From the NCBI RefSeq assembly GCF_000349845.1, contig NC_020829.1, positions 2,983,001-3,047,000 of the forward strand: DNA of 64,000 nt, given 5' to 3'. Positions 43,552 to 51,875 of the stretch are shown piece after piece (position 1 is the stretch's first letter; the number at the start of each line of letters is the position of its first letter). The notes beneath the pieces are model-generated. The model made no database searches and was not told the origin of the DNA. It saw nothing but the letters and a program-made list of their open reading frames with translations. The stretch comes from Pseudomonas sp. ATCC 13867 (GTDB lineage Bacteria; Pseudomonadota; Gammaproteobacteria; Pseudomonadales; Pseudomonadaceae). The translations under genes and the position numbers were made by a program.

Positions 43552-45327
43552 ATGCCCGACTACAACGCTCCCCTGCGCGACATGCGCTTCCTGCTCGACG
43601 AAGTGTTCGACGCCCCCGCCCTCTGGGCGCGCCTGCCGGCGCTGGCCGAGCGCATCGACGCCGACACCGCCGACGCCATCCTCGAAGAGGCGGCGAAGAT
43701 CACCGGCGGCCTGCTCGCCCCGCTCAACCGCAGCGGCGATGAGGAAGGCGTGCGGTTCGCCAACGGCGCCGTGCACACGCCCGTCGGCTTCCGCGAGGCC
43801 TACGCGACCTATGCCGAGGGCGGCTGGGTCGGCCTGGCGGGCAACCCCGCGTACGGCGGCATGGGCATGCCGAAGATGCTCTCGGTGCAGTTCGAGGAAA
43901 TGATGTACGGCGCCAACGCCAGCTTCAGCCTGTACTCCACCCTCTCGGCCGGCGCCTGCCTGGCGCTGGACGCCCACGCCGACGAAGCGCTCAAGACCTC
44001 CTACCTGCCGAAGATGTATGCCGGCGAATGGGCCGGCTCCATGTGCCTGACCGAGCCGCAGGCCGGCACCGACCTGGGACTGATCCGCACCCGCGCCGAG
44101 CCGCAGGCCGATGGCAGTTATCGCGTCACCGGCACCAAGATCTTCATCACCGGCGGCGAGCAGGACCTCACCGACAACATCGTCCACCTGGTGCTGGCCA
44201 AGCTGCCCGACGCCCCCGCCGGCTCGCGCGGCATCTCTCTGTTCCTCGTGCCGAAATTCCTGGTACAGGCCGACGGCTCGCTCGGCGCACGCAACGCCGT
44301 GTCCTGCGGCTCGGTCGAGCACAAGATGGGCATCAAGGCCTCTGCGACCTGCGTGATGAACTTCGACGGCGCGACCGGCTGGCTGGTCGGCGAGCTGAAC
44401 AAGGGGCTGGCGGCGATGTTCACCATGATGAACTACGAGCGCCTGTCCATCGGCATCCAGGGCATCGGTTGCGCCGAGATGTCCTACCAGAGCGCCGTCA
44501 GCTACGCCCGCGAGCGCCTTCAGAGCCGTGCCGCCACAGGCCCGGTGGCGAAGGACAAGGCCGCCGACCCGATCATCGTGCACCCCGACGTGCGCCGCAT
44601 GCTGCTGACCATGAAGGCCCTGACCGAAGGCGGTCGGGCCTTCTCCACCTACGTCGGCCAGCAGCTGGACGTCGCTAAGTACGCCGAAGACGCCGCCGAG
44701 CGCGACGCCGCCCAGGCGCTGGTGGCGCTGCTGACGCCGGTCGCCAAGGCCTTCTTCACCGACACCGGGCTGGAAAGCTGCATCCACGGCCAGCAGGTGT
44801 TCGGCGGCCACGGTTTCATCCGCGAATGGGGCCAGGAACAGCTGGTGCGCGACGTGCGCATCGCGCAGATCTACGAAGGCACCAATGGCATCCAGGCGCT
44901 GGACCTGCTGGGCCGCAAGGTGATCGCCGACGGCGGCCAGGCGCTCGCCCTGTTCGCCGGGGAAATCCGCGCCTTCGCCGATGCCGCCGACGGGGTGGCC
45001 ATGAGCGCCTTCACCGCGCCGCTGCTGGATGCGCTGGACCTGCTCGAATCCGTCACCCGCCACGTGCGCGAACGCGCCGCCAGTGCGCCGCAGGAGATCG
45101 GCGCCGCCTCGGTGGAGTACCTGCACCTGTTCGGCTACACCGCCTATGCCTACCTCTGGGCACGCATGGCGCAGGCCAGCGTGGGGCAGGACGATGACTT
45201 CCACGGCGGCAAACTGGCCACCGCGCGCTTCTACTTCGCCCGCCTGCTGCCGCGCACCGAGTCCCTGGCGAGTTCGATCCGCGCCGGCAGCGACAGCCTG
45301 TTCGAGCTGCGCGCCGAGCAATTCTGA
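43552..45327 (+). CDS. Acyl-CoA dehydrogenase (large, with C-terminal extension)
   Basis: A 591-aa FAD-dependent dehydrogenase of the group with an added C-terminal domain, performing the first step of beta-oxidation. Features are GWVGLAGNPAYGGMGMPKML, the FAD/substrate signature MCLTEPQAGTDLGLIRTRAE, ITGGEQDLTDNIVHLVLAKL, and the catalytic Glu in RIAQIYEGTNGIQALDLLGR. The long N-terminal helix domain starts MPDYNAPLRDMRFLLDEV. With the synthetase it forms an acid activation and oxidation pair, likely under the divergent two-component system. Confidence 0.94.
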   Translation: MPDYNAPLRDMRFLLDEVFDAPALWARLPALAERIDADTADAILEEAAKITGGLLAPLNRSGDEEGVRFANGAVHTPVGFREAYATYAEGGWVGLAGNPAYGGMGMPKMLSVQFEEMMYGANASFSLYSTLSAGACLALDAHADEALKTSYLPKMYAGEWAGSMCLTEPQAGTDLGLIRTRAEPQADGSYRVTGTKIFITGGEQDLTDNIVHLVLAKLPDAPAGSRGISLFLVPKFLVQADGSLGARNAVSCGSVEHKMGIKASATCVMNFDGATGWLVGELNKGLAAMFTMMNYERLSIGIQGIGCAEMSYQSAVSYARERLQSRAATGPVAKDKAADPIIVHPDVRRMLLTMKALTEGGRAFSTYVGQQLDVAKYAEDAAERDAAQALVALLTPVAKAFFTDTGLESCIHGQQVFGGHGFIREWGQEQLVRDVRIAQIYEGTNGIQALDLLGRKVIADGGQALALFAGEIRAFADAADGVAMSAFTAPLLDALDLLESVTRHVRERAASAPQEIGAASVEYLHLFGYTAYAYLWARMAQASVGQDDDFHGGKLATARFYFARLLPRTESLASSIRAGSDSLFELRAEQF

Positions 45328-45369
45328 CGGCCGGCGGACCCGCCATTCTGTTGAGTGTGATTGCGTGGC

Positions 45370-45401
45370 CAGCCCTGAGGGGCTGTGCCGCGCTTTTTTT
45401 T
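45370..45401 (+). terminator. Terminator after the acyl-CoA dehydrogenase
   Basis: The stem CAGCCC / GGGCTG with a TGAG loop is followed after 8 nt by eight T residues. It ends the two-gene fatty-acid operon. Confidence 0.65.
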
Positions 45402-45464
45402 GCCTCGGCGGATGGGGGGGAGCCCACGTAGAATGAAGGCATCCACTTGCCACCGGTCTGCGTC

Positions 45465-46091
45465 ATGAGCACCTCCGATCCGACCCTGCGCGACATCTCC
45501 CGCGTCACCCTGCAGCACTATCAGGACAGCGCCCAGTCCTTCCGCGAAGGCACCTGGGACCACGACGTCACCCAGAACATCACCGCGCTGCTGCGGCATA
45601 TCCAGGGCGAGGCGCCTTTCGCGCTGCTCGACTTCGGCTGCGGTCCGGGTCGCGACCTGTGTGTGTTCAAGGGCATGGGCCACGCGCCGGTGGGCCTGGA
45701 CGGCTGTGCCAGTTTCGTCGACATGGCTCGCGAGGCCAGCGGCTGCGAGGTCTGGCAGCAGGACTTCCTCGCCCTCGACCTGCCCGCCGGGCGTTTCGAT
45801 GGCATTTATGCCAACGCCAGCCTGTTCCATGTCCCGCGCAGCGAACTGCCGCGCGTGCTGGGCCAGTTGCATGCGGCGCTGAAGCCGGGGGGCGTGCTGT
45901 TCAGCTCCAACCCGCGCGGGGAAAACCAGGAAGGCTGGAATGGCGGGCGCTACGGGTCCTACCACGACCTGGAGAACTGGACGCGACTGCTGGAGGACGC
46001 AGGGTTCCGCGAGCTGGAACACTATTACCGCCCCGCCGGGCTGCCACGGGAGCAACAGCCGTGGCTGGCGAGTGTCTGGCGCAAGGTCTGA
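45465..46091 (+). CDS. Class I SAM-dependent methyltransferase
   Basis: A 208-aa methyltransferase of the UbiE/Methyltransf_11-like fold. Motif I is ALLDFGCGPGRDLCVFKGMG, the acidic residue of motif II is in PVGLDGCASFVDMA, motif post-I is QDFLALDLPAGRFDGIYANA, and LHAALKPGGVLFSSNPRG is motif III. The substrate is unknown. I chose ATG 45465, since the 18-bp upstream extension lacks a ribosome binding site. The gene stands alone after a terminator. Confidence 0.88.
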   Translation: MSTSDPTLRDISRVTLQHYQDSAQSFREGTWDHDVTQNITALLRHIQGEAPFALLDFGCGPGRDLCVFKGMGHAPVGLDGCASFVDMAREASGCEVWQQDFLALDLPAGRFDGIYANASLFHVPRSELPRVLGQLHAALKPGGVLFSSNPRGENQEGWNGGRYGSYHDLENWTRLLEDAGFRELEHYYRPAGLPREQQPWLASVWRKV

Positions 46092-46328
46092 TCGTGGTGC
46101 GGGGGTGGTTCGCGAGCAAGCTCGCTCCTACGAAAAACGCAGCGGCACATACCTGCAGGAACGAGCTTGCTCGCGAACCCGCCTGACGCCGGCCCTGCCC
46201 GCAAACTGCACGACAGATGAGGCGATCGCGGACAAAGTCCACTCCTACGGTTTTGCAGGAACGGACTTTGTCCGCAGTAGGTCCAGCAAGGCATGGCACG
46301 GGCGTCCCGCCCGCGCCACCCTCCAGGA
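46092..46328. repeat. Cluster of two REP subfamilies
   Basis: GTTCGCGAGCAAGCTCGCTCC near 46110 pairs with CAGGAACGAGCTTGCTCGCGAA near 46153. Beyond them a second, different hairpin pair appears: CGCGGACAAAGTCC...CTCCTACG near 46228 and CAGGAACGGACTTTGTCCGC up to 46275. No gene was found in the remaining DNA. Confidence 0.85.
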
Positions 46329-47357
46329 TCAGCCCTTCGCCGCCCAGGCGTTGAAGCGCTGCTCCAGGTCCTCACCGTGATCGACCCAGAAGGCGAAGTT
46401 CACCGGCACCGCCTGTTCCAGGTTCGCCGGCGCGGTGTTCAGGCGCTCCACCAGCTTCGGATCCAATAGCTGGGTAGTGCCCAGGTTGACCGAACCGTAC
46501 CCCAGCTTCACGGTATGAATCTTCTGCTGCTCGGGCTTGAGCGAGAAGGCGATGAAGTCCTCGGCGGCCTTCTTGTTCGGGCTGCCCCTGGGAATGGCCC
46601 AGGAGTCGATGGCGTACAGGCTGCCGCTCCACACCACCTTCATCGGCGCGCCTTCTTCCTGGGCGGCGAACGCGCGGCCGTTGTAGGCGGTGCTCATCAC
46701 CACGTCGCCGCTGGCGAGGAACTGCATCGGCTGCGCGCCGGACTCCCACCACTGGATCGACGGCTTGATCTGGTCGAGCTTCCTGAACGCGCGGTCCACG
46801 CCCTCCTTCGTCGCCAGCACCTTGTACAGGTCATCCTTCTTCACCCCATCGGCCAGCAGGGCGATTTCCAGGGTGTACTTGGCGCCCTTGCGCAGCGAGC
46901 GCTTGCCGGGGAATTTCCGTGTATCCCAGAAATCCGCCCAGCCGGTCGGGCCATTGGGCAGACGCTTGGCGTCGTAGGCCATCGCCATCGACCACACCAG
47001 CAGGCCGGCGCCGCAATCGGAAACGGTGCCCGGCACATAGTCCTCGACCTTGCCCAGCGTCGCCGGGTCCAGCTGTTCGAACAGGCCGTCCTCGCAGCCG
47101 CGCAGCAGTTCCGGGCCCTCGACCTGAACCACGTCCCAATTGACGCTGCCGGTGTCGACCATCGCCTTGATCTTGCCCATCTCGCCGTTGTACTCACCGG
47201 CGATCACTTTCATCCCCTCGGCTTTCTCGAAGGGTTTATAGAAGGCTTCGGTCTGTACGTCCTTGCTGGTGCCGCCGAAGGAGATCACGGTCAGGTCGGC
47301 GGCCACGGCGCCGGATGCCACGCCCATGAGCAGGGCTCCCAGAATCGGGTTCTTCAT
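46329..47357 (-). CDS. ABC transporter periplasmic binding protein (PotD-like)
   Basis: A 342-aa precursor with a signal peptide (KNPILGALLMGVASGAVA-AD), followed by a type II periplasmic-binding fold of the spermidine/putrescine/SBP_bac_8 group. Typical segments are LTVISFGGTSKDVQTEAFYK, NWDVVQVEGPELLRGCEDGL, YDAKRLPNGPTGWADFWDTR, FPGKRSL and the C-terminal NKKAAEDFIAFSLKPEQQ. It should capture a polyamine- or opine-like ligand. No permease or ATPase genes lie beside it. It is downstream of the class II aldolase gene with a 102-bp gap. The start at 47357 has an AGAGGTGG ribosome binding site. Confidence 0.9.
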   Translation of the reverse strand: MKNPILGALLMGVASGAVAADLTVISFGGTSKDVQTEAFYKPFEKAEGMKVIAGEYNGEMGKIKAMVDTGSVNWDVVQVEGPELLRGCEDGLFEQLDPATLGKVEDYVPGTVSDCGAGLLVWSMAMAYDAKRLPNGPTGWADFWDTRKFPGKRSLRKGAKYTLEIALLADGVKKDDLYKVLATKEGVDRAFRKLDQIKPSIQWWESGAQPMQFLASGDVVMSTAYNGRAFAAQEEGAPMKVVWSGSLYAIDSWAIPRGSPNKKAAEDFIAFSLKPEQQKIHTVKLGYGSVNLGTTQLLDPKLVERLNTAPANLEQAVPVNFAFWVDHGEDLEQRFNAWAAKG

Positions 47358-47459
47358 TTCCACCTCTTGGCTTTGTTGTTGGCAGATGGTTAACGCACGC
47401 AGGCGCCCGGCCTCTGCGGGCCGGAGCACGATGACCGGGGCAGTTGCGCCCCGTTGCAC

Positions 47460-48233
47460 TTAACTTCGATAGTCGGCCTCGCCCTCCGCGATGAGACGCA
47501 GGGCCGACTCCCAGGCCAGCAGGTGCAGGCCGTCGGCCAGGGCTTCCTCTTCCTGCACGGCGACGCGCTCGCACACGGCCTGCGGCGGATAGCGCAACTG
47601 GCGGCCGCCGGCCAGGGCCTGGACCTGTGCCTGGCAGGCGCGTTCGAGGAAGTAGATCTGGTTGAAGGCTTCGGCGATGCAGCGGCCGGTGGCCAGCAGA
47701 CCGTGGTTGCGCAGGATCATCACCATGTGGCCACCCAGGTCGCGCACCAGGCGGGAGCGCTCGTCCGGGTCCAGGGCGATGCCTTCGTAGTCGTGGTAGC
47801 CCAGGCGGTCGTGGAACTTCAGCGCGTGCTGGCTGATCGGCAGCAGGCCCTCTTCCTGGGCAGATACCGCGATGCCGGCGGCGGTGTGGGTGTGAATCAC
47901 GCAGGCCACGTCCTCGCGGGCGGCGTGTACCGCGGAATGGATGTTGAAGCCGGCACGATTGACGCTTTTCGGGCCGAAGCGCGGGTCGATGACGTCGCCG
48001 GCGTGGTCGACCTTCACCAGGTCGGAGGCGCGCATTTCGTGGAACAGCACGCCGTAGCGGTTGATCAGGTAATGGCCCGGCTCGCCCGGCACCCGCGCGG
48101 AGATGTGGGTGTCGATGTGGTCGGTCCAGCGGAAGTGCGCGATCAGCCGGTACAGAGCGGCGAGGTCGCAGCGGGCCTGCCACTCTTCGGCGGAAATGCT
48201 CGATGGATCGATGTTGTAAGCTGTGTCACGCAT
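47460..48233 (-). CDS. Class II aldolase/adducin family protein
   Basis: A 257-aa Zn-dependent aldolase-fold protein. The metal-binding histidines appear in VACVIHTHTAAGIAVSAQEE (HTH) and MVMILRNHGLLATGRCIAEA (NHG). The first segment, DHIDTHISARVPGEPGHYLI, is the adducin-family start. Relatives are L-fuculose-phosphate aldolases and uncharacterised catabolic enzymes. It is divergent from a MocR regulator and upstream of the binding-protein gene, so the three probably form one catabolic module. The start at 48233 was chosen for its AGGGAC site. Confidence 0.9.
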   Translation of the reverse strand: MRDTAYNIDPSSISAEEWQARCDLAALYRLIAHFRWTDHIDTHISARVPGEPGHYLINRYGVLFHEMRASDLVKVDHAGDVIDPRFGPKSVNRAGFNIHSAVHAAREDVACVIHTHTAAGIAVSAQEEGLLPISQHALKFHDRLGYHDYEGIALDPDERSRLVRDLGGHMVMILRNHGLLATGRCIAEAFNQIYFLERACQAQVQALAGGRQLRYPPQAVCERVAVQEEEALADGLHLLAWESALRLIAEGEADYRS

Positions 48234-48349
48234 GACGGCTGTCCCTTGTTCTTGTTCAGGCTGTGCGGCGTTTTGCCGCCGTCTGGGACCAAGTGTGCTG
48301 GGCACGCCCGGCCCGCACCATGCACAGGGACAACGCAGAAATTGCAGTG

Positions 48350-48376
48350 CTGTTATGGTCCGCGGACCTGTACAGA
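48350..48376. promoter_or_regulatory. Palindromic operator candidate for the MocR regulator
   Basis: The perfect 12-bp palindrome GGTCCGCGGACC (48357-48368) is flanked by CTGT on the left and ACAG on the right, giving an imperfect 26-bp dyad. It lies 36 bp before the MocR start and on the shared side of the divergent aldolase gene. Confidence 0.55.
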
Positions 48377-48404
48377 TCCTTCCCCACGAGAATCGGACCT
48401 TCGG

Positions 48405-49805
48405 ATGCTGTTGCTCGACCCCACCTCGGACATTCCCCTGGTCATCCAGATCGTCGAAGGCATCGCCCAGGCCATCGACGAGCAACGCCTGCGCCCCGGC
48501 GCCAAGCTGCCTTCGATCCGCAAATTCGCAGAGGCCAACGGCGTCAGCCACTTCACCGTGGTCGAGGCCTATGACCGGCTGGTGGCACGCGGCTGCCTGA
48601 ACGCCGTACCCAACGCCGGCTTCTACGTACGCGGCCCGCTGGTCGAGGACAGCACCGGCAGCGAGGCGCCGCCGGAGTTCGACTTCGACGCCCACCTGCT
48701 GCTGCACAAGGTGTTCCAGCCACTGGGCATGGAGCTGCGCCCCGGCGTCGGCCTGCTGCCCGAGCACTGGCTGGACGGCGAAGGCCTGCTGCGCGGGTTG
48801 CGCAGCCTGGCGCGGGAGGAGCCGACACAGTTCGGCAACTACGGCCACAGCAAGGGCAACCCCAGGCTGCGTGGCAAGCTCGCCGACCGCCTGGGCGATG
48901 CGGGTGTGGCGGCCAGCCCCGAACAGATCCTGCTGACCGCCGGCGCCAGCCAGGCGCTGGACCTGGCCGTGCGCTACCTGGTGCAGCGCGGCGACCCGGT
49001 GCTGGTGGACGAGCCCGGCTACCACAACCTGTTCCTCAACCTGCGCCTGCAGGGCGCGCAGCTGCTCGGCGTACCGCGCAGCGCCGACGGCCTGGACCTC
49101 GACCGCCTGGAACAACTGGCCCGCGAACATCGCCCCAAGGTCTACTTCACCCAGGCGCGGCTGCAGAGCCCCACCGGTGGCAGCCTGTCGCTGGCCGCCG
49201 CGCACCGCCTGCTGCAACTGGCGGAGAAGTATGATTTCCTCATCGTCGAGAACGACATCTATGCCGACCTCGACCCCGCCGGCCAACTACTGCTGGCCAA
49301 CCTCGACCAGTTGGCGCGGGTGATCTACATCGGCAGCCTGTCCAAGGTCATCGCCCCGGCGTTGCGCACCGGCTTCATCGCCGCCCACCCGGAGCTGATC
49401 GAGGAACTGGTGCCATTGAAGATGGTCAGCGGCCTGACCAGCTCGGAGCTCACCGAAACCCTGGCCCTGGACATCCTCCTGCAGGGTCGCCATCGCAAGC
49501 ACGTGAAGCAGTTGCGCGACCAGCTCAGCGAGGCCCACGACAGCGTGGCGCGGCGCCTGGAGTCCGCCGGCCTGGAAATCTTCCACGAGCCCCGCGCCGG
49601 TCTGTTCCTCTGGGCCCGGCACCGCGCGGTGGACGACGCCACCCTGCTCGCCAGCCGCGCCAAGGAAGCGAAGATCCTGCTGTTCCCCGGCCAGTTGTTC
49701 ATGCCCGATGGCCGCAGCGTGCCGTGGATGCGTTTCAACGTTGCGCATTCGCTGGATGAACGGCTGTACGCATTCCTCTCCGCCCAGGGAGAAGGCTACC
49801 TGTAG
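48405..49805 (+). CDS. MocR-type (GntR + aminotransferase) transcriptional regulator
   Basis: A 466-aa fusion. The N-terminal GntR winged helix (residues ~1-75) reads LRPGAKLPSIRKFAEANGVS and TVVEAYDRLVARG. The C-terminal fold type I aminotransferase domain (~95-460) carries the PLP lysine in YIGSLSKVIAPALRTGFIAA, an Asn/Asp pair around FLIVENDIYADLDP, and PGYHNLFLNL. MocR proteins sense PLP adducts of amino compounds and rarely catalyse transamination. It is divergent from the class II aldolase and binding-protein genes, its probable targets. Confidence 0.92.
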   Translation: MLLLDPTSDIPLVIQIVEGIAQAIDEQRLRPGAKLPSIRKFAEANGVSHFTVVEAYDRLVARGCLNAVPNAGFYVRGPLVEDSTGSEAPPEFDFDAHLLLHKVFQPLGMELRPGVGLLPEHWLDGEGLLRGLRSLAREEPTQFGNYGHSKGNPRLRGKLADRLGDAGVAASPEQILLTAGASQALDLAVRYLVQRGDPVLVDEPGYHNLFLNLRLQGAQLLGVPRSADGLDLDRLEQLAREHRPKVYFTQARLQSPTGGSLSLAAAHRLLQLAEKYDFLIVENDIYADLDPAGQLLLANLDQLARVIYIGSLSKVIAPALRTGFIAAHPELIEELVPLKMVSGLTSSELTETLALDILLQGRHRKHVKQLRDQLSEAHDSVARRLESAGLEIFHEPRAGLFLWARHRAVDDATLLASRAKEAKILLFPGQLFMPDGRSVPWMRFNVAHSLDERLYAFLSAQGEGYL

Positions 49806-49880
49806 GAGCGAGCTTGCTCGCGAACCGCCCAACAGCGGAGCCGCCTGAAACCCTGTTCGCAAGCAGGCTCGCTCCTACCA
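49802..49880. repeat. Paired REP element
   Basis: GTAGGAGCGAGCTTGCTCGC overlaps the MocR stop codon (its TAG is inside GTAGGAG), and the inverse GCAGGCTCGCTCCTACC follows after about 40 bp. Confidence 0.9.
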
Positions 49881-49968
49881 AAAGCCTCGCCGGTCTGTCA
49901 GATATCGCCAGCGGGCGCGCCAGCCCTTAGACTTGCCGCCCATCAGTCACCGCCAGCTAGAGATCACT

Positions 49969-50670
49969 ATGGGCGCCCAGTGGAAAGCCAAACACAAAGA
50001 AGCCGCAGCCAACGCCAAGGGCCGCATCTTCGGCAAACTGTCCAAGGAAATCATGATCGCCGCGCGTAACGGCGCCGATCCGGACATGAACCCGAAACTG
50101 CGCCTGGTCGTCGAGCAGGCCAAGAAGGCCTCGATGCCCCGCGACACCCTGGAGCGCGCCATCAAGAAAGGCGCCGGCCTGCTGGACGGCGGCGCCAGCT
50201 TCGAGCGCGTGGTCTACGAAGGCTTCGCCCCGCACCGCGTGCCGGTGATCGTCGAGTGCCTGACCGACAACGTGAACCGCACCGTCGCGGAAATCCGCGT
50301 GCTGTTCCGCAAGGGCCAGCTGGGCGCTTCCGGCTCGGTAGCCTGGGACTTCGATTACCTGGGCATGGTCGAGGCCACCCCGACCAGCGCCGACGCCGAT
50401 CCTGAACTGGCCGCCATCGAAGCCGGCGCCCAGGACTTCGAGCCGGGCGAGGAAGACGGCGACACCCTGTTCCTCACCGACTCCACCGATCTGGACGCCG
50501 TCTGCCGCGCCCTGCCCGAGCACGGTTTCACCGTCGCTTCGGCGAAGCTCGGCTACAAGGCGAAGAACCCGGTCAGCCTGTCCGGCGCGGAGCTGGAAGA
50601 GGTCGAAGCCTTCCTCGATGCCCTGGACGGCAACGACGACGTGCAGAACCTCTACGTCGGCCTGGCGTAA
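49969..50670 (+). CDS. YebC/PmpR-family protein (YeeN-like paralogue)
   Basis: A 233-aa TACO1/YebC-family protein. The start [20 protein letters not shown] with [40 protein letters not shown] and [20 protein letters not shown] are family signatures. MGAQWK differs from the MAGHSKW of canonical YebC, so this is probably the second, YeeN-like paralogue. Family members are described as DNA-binding regulators or as factors aiding translation of difficult sequences. I chose ATG 49969; the open frame continues 36 bp upstream without a ribosome binding site. Confidence 0.92.
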   Translation: MGAQWKAKHKEAAANAKGRIFGKLSKEIMIAARNGADPDMNPKLRLVVEQAKKASMPRDTLERAIKKGAGLLDGGASFERVVYEGFAPHRVPVIVECLTDNVNRTVAEIRVLFRKGQLGASGSVAWDFDYLGMVEATPTSADADPELAAIEAGAQDFEPGEEDGDTLFLTDSTDLDAVCRALPEHGFTVASAKLGYKAKNPVSLSGAELEEVEAFLDALDGNDDVQNLYVGLA

Positions 50671-50682
50671 GACGAAACGAAG

Positions 50683-50708
50683 CGGGCAGCCAATGGGCTG
50701 CCCGTTTT
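50683..50708 (+). terminator. Terminator after the YebC-family gene
   Basis: CGGGCAGCC / GGCTGCCCG arms with an AATG loop are followed by TTTT. Confidence 0.85.
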
Positions 50709-50729
50709 CATTCAGCGTGTGCATGAACT

Positions 50730-50812
50730 GTAGGAGCGAGCTCGCTCGCGAACCAAGGTTACCCGTAATGGCGGGCGTGAGGCGGGTTCGCGAGCAAGCT
50801 CGCTCCTACAAG
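50730..50812. repeat. Paired REP element
   Basis: GTAGGAGCGAGCTCGCTCGC and the inverse GCGAGCAAGCTCGCTCCTAC are separated by about 40 bp between convergent genes. Confidence 0.9.
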
Positions 50813-50848
50813 AGCACCCGGCGGATAAATCGTTCCGATTTATGCGCC

Positions 50849-51745
50849 CTACATTCCCCGCCCCATCAACGCCTCCTGGCTCCCCTCCGCCTTCTCCCGC
50901 AGGAAATCCCAGGTGGTGCGCATCCGCGCGATGTCCTTGAGCTCGGTCGGCATCAGCATCCAGAAGGTCCGCACGAACTCGATCTCCCCCGCCAGCACCG
51001 GCTGCAACGAGGAGTCCTCGGCTGCGGCGAATGCCGGCAGGATCGCCAGCCCCGCACCCTCCGCCACCGCGCGTTGCTGGGCGAGGATGCTGGTGCAGCG
51101 CAGCGCCATGTGCAACGGCCGGCCGATCTCGTCGAGGTATTGCAGCTCCTTGCTGTACAACAGGTCATCGACGTATCCGACCAGCGCATGCTCGCGCAGA
51201 TCGTCGCGATTGCGGATCGGTCCGCGCTCGGCCAGATAGTCCTTCGAGGCATACAGGCGCAGCACGTAATCGGTCAGCCGGGTGATGATGTAAGGCCCGC
51301 GGCCAGGGCGCTCCAGCGTAATCACGATGTCCGCCTCATGGCGCGACAGCTGCAACGCGCGCGGCACCGCCAGCAGATCCACGCCCAGGTGCGGGTGGCG
51401 CCGGTTCAGCTCCACCAGTTGCGAGGTCAGCAGGGTCGAGCCATAGCCTTCGGTGGCGCCGATGCGCACCTTGCCGGAGAGATTGTCCTCGGTTCCCGCC
51501 AGGCGCTTCTCGATCACCTTGCAGGCACTCTCCATCGCCTCGGCCTGGGGCAGCAGGCCGTGGCCGGCTTCGGTCAACCGGTAGCCGCCCGGCTCGCGCA
51601 CCAGCAGTTGCGCGCCAATACTCTTCTCCAGCGCCTGCAGACGACGGGCGACCGTGGTGTGGTCCACGCCCAGTCGACGGGCGGCAACGGTGAGCTTGCC
51701 GGCGCGGGAAAGCTCGAGGAAAAACCGCAGGTTGTCCCAGTCCAT
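50849..51745 (-). CDS. LysR-family regulator of mmsAB (probable)
   Basis: A 298-aa LysR protein. It starts [20 protein letters not shown], then [20 protein letters not shown], the helix-turn-helix of the single-domain-variant group that writes DHTTVARR. The effector domain begins about residue 90 ([20 protein letters not shown]). It is divergent from mmsA with a perfect 31-bp dyad in the 130-bp gap. P. aeruginosa uses an AraC-type MmsR at this operon, whereas I recall a LysR neighbour in P. putida, which this matches. Confidence 0.9.
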   Translation of the reverse strand: MDWDNLRFFLELSRAGKLTVAARRLGVDHTTVARRLQALEKSIGAQLLVREPGGYRLTEAGHGLLPQAEAMESACKVIEKRLAGTEDNLSGKVRIGATEGYGSTLLTSQLVELNRRHPHLGVDLLAVPRALQLSRHEADIVITLERPGRGPYIITRLTDYVLRLYASKDYLAERGPIRNRDDLREHALVGYVDDLLYSKELQYLDEIGRPLHMALRCTSILAQQRAVAEGAGLAILPAFAAAEDSSLQPVLAGEIEFVRTFWMLMPTELKDIARMRTTWDFLREKAEGSQEALMGRGM

Positions 51746-51766
51746 GTCAGCCTCAGCGCACCTCGA

Positions 51767-51797
51767 ATGTGCAAAAACGCAGACCATACTTGCACAT
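51767..51797. promoter_or_regulatory. LysR/mmsA divergent operator candidate
   Basis: Perfect arms ATGTGCAA (51767-51774) and TTGCACAT (51790-51797) are separated by 15 bp, and a third TGCAC half-site lies at 51821-51825. The layout fits a LysR recognition plus activation site for the mmsA promoter. Confidence 0.6.
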
Positions 51798-51875
51798 CAC
51801 CGCATTGAGTACATCAAAAATGCACTGTTAGGATCGATCCAGACAACAAAAAAGCCACAGGCTGGGAGAATCCCG

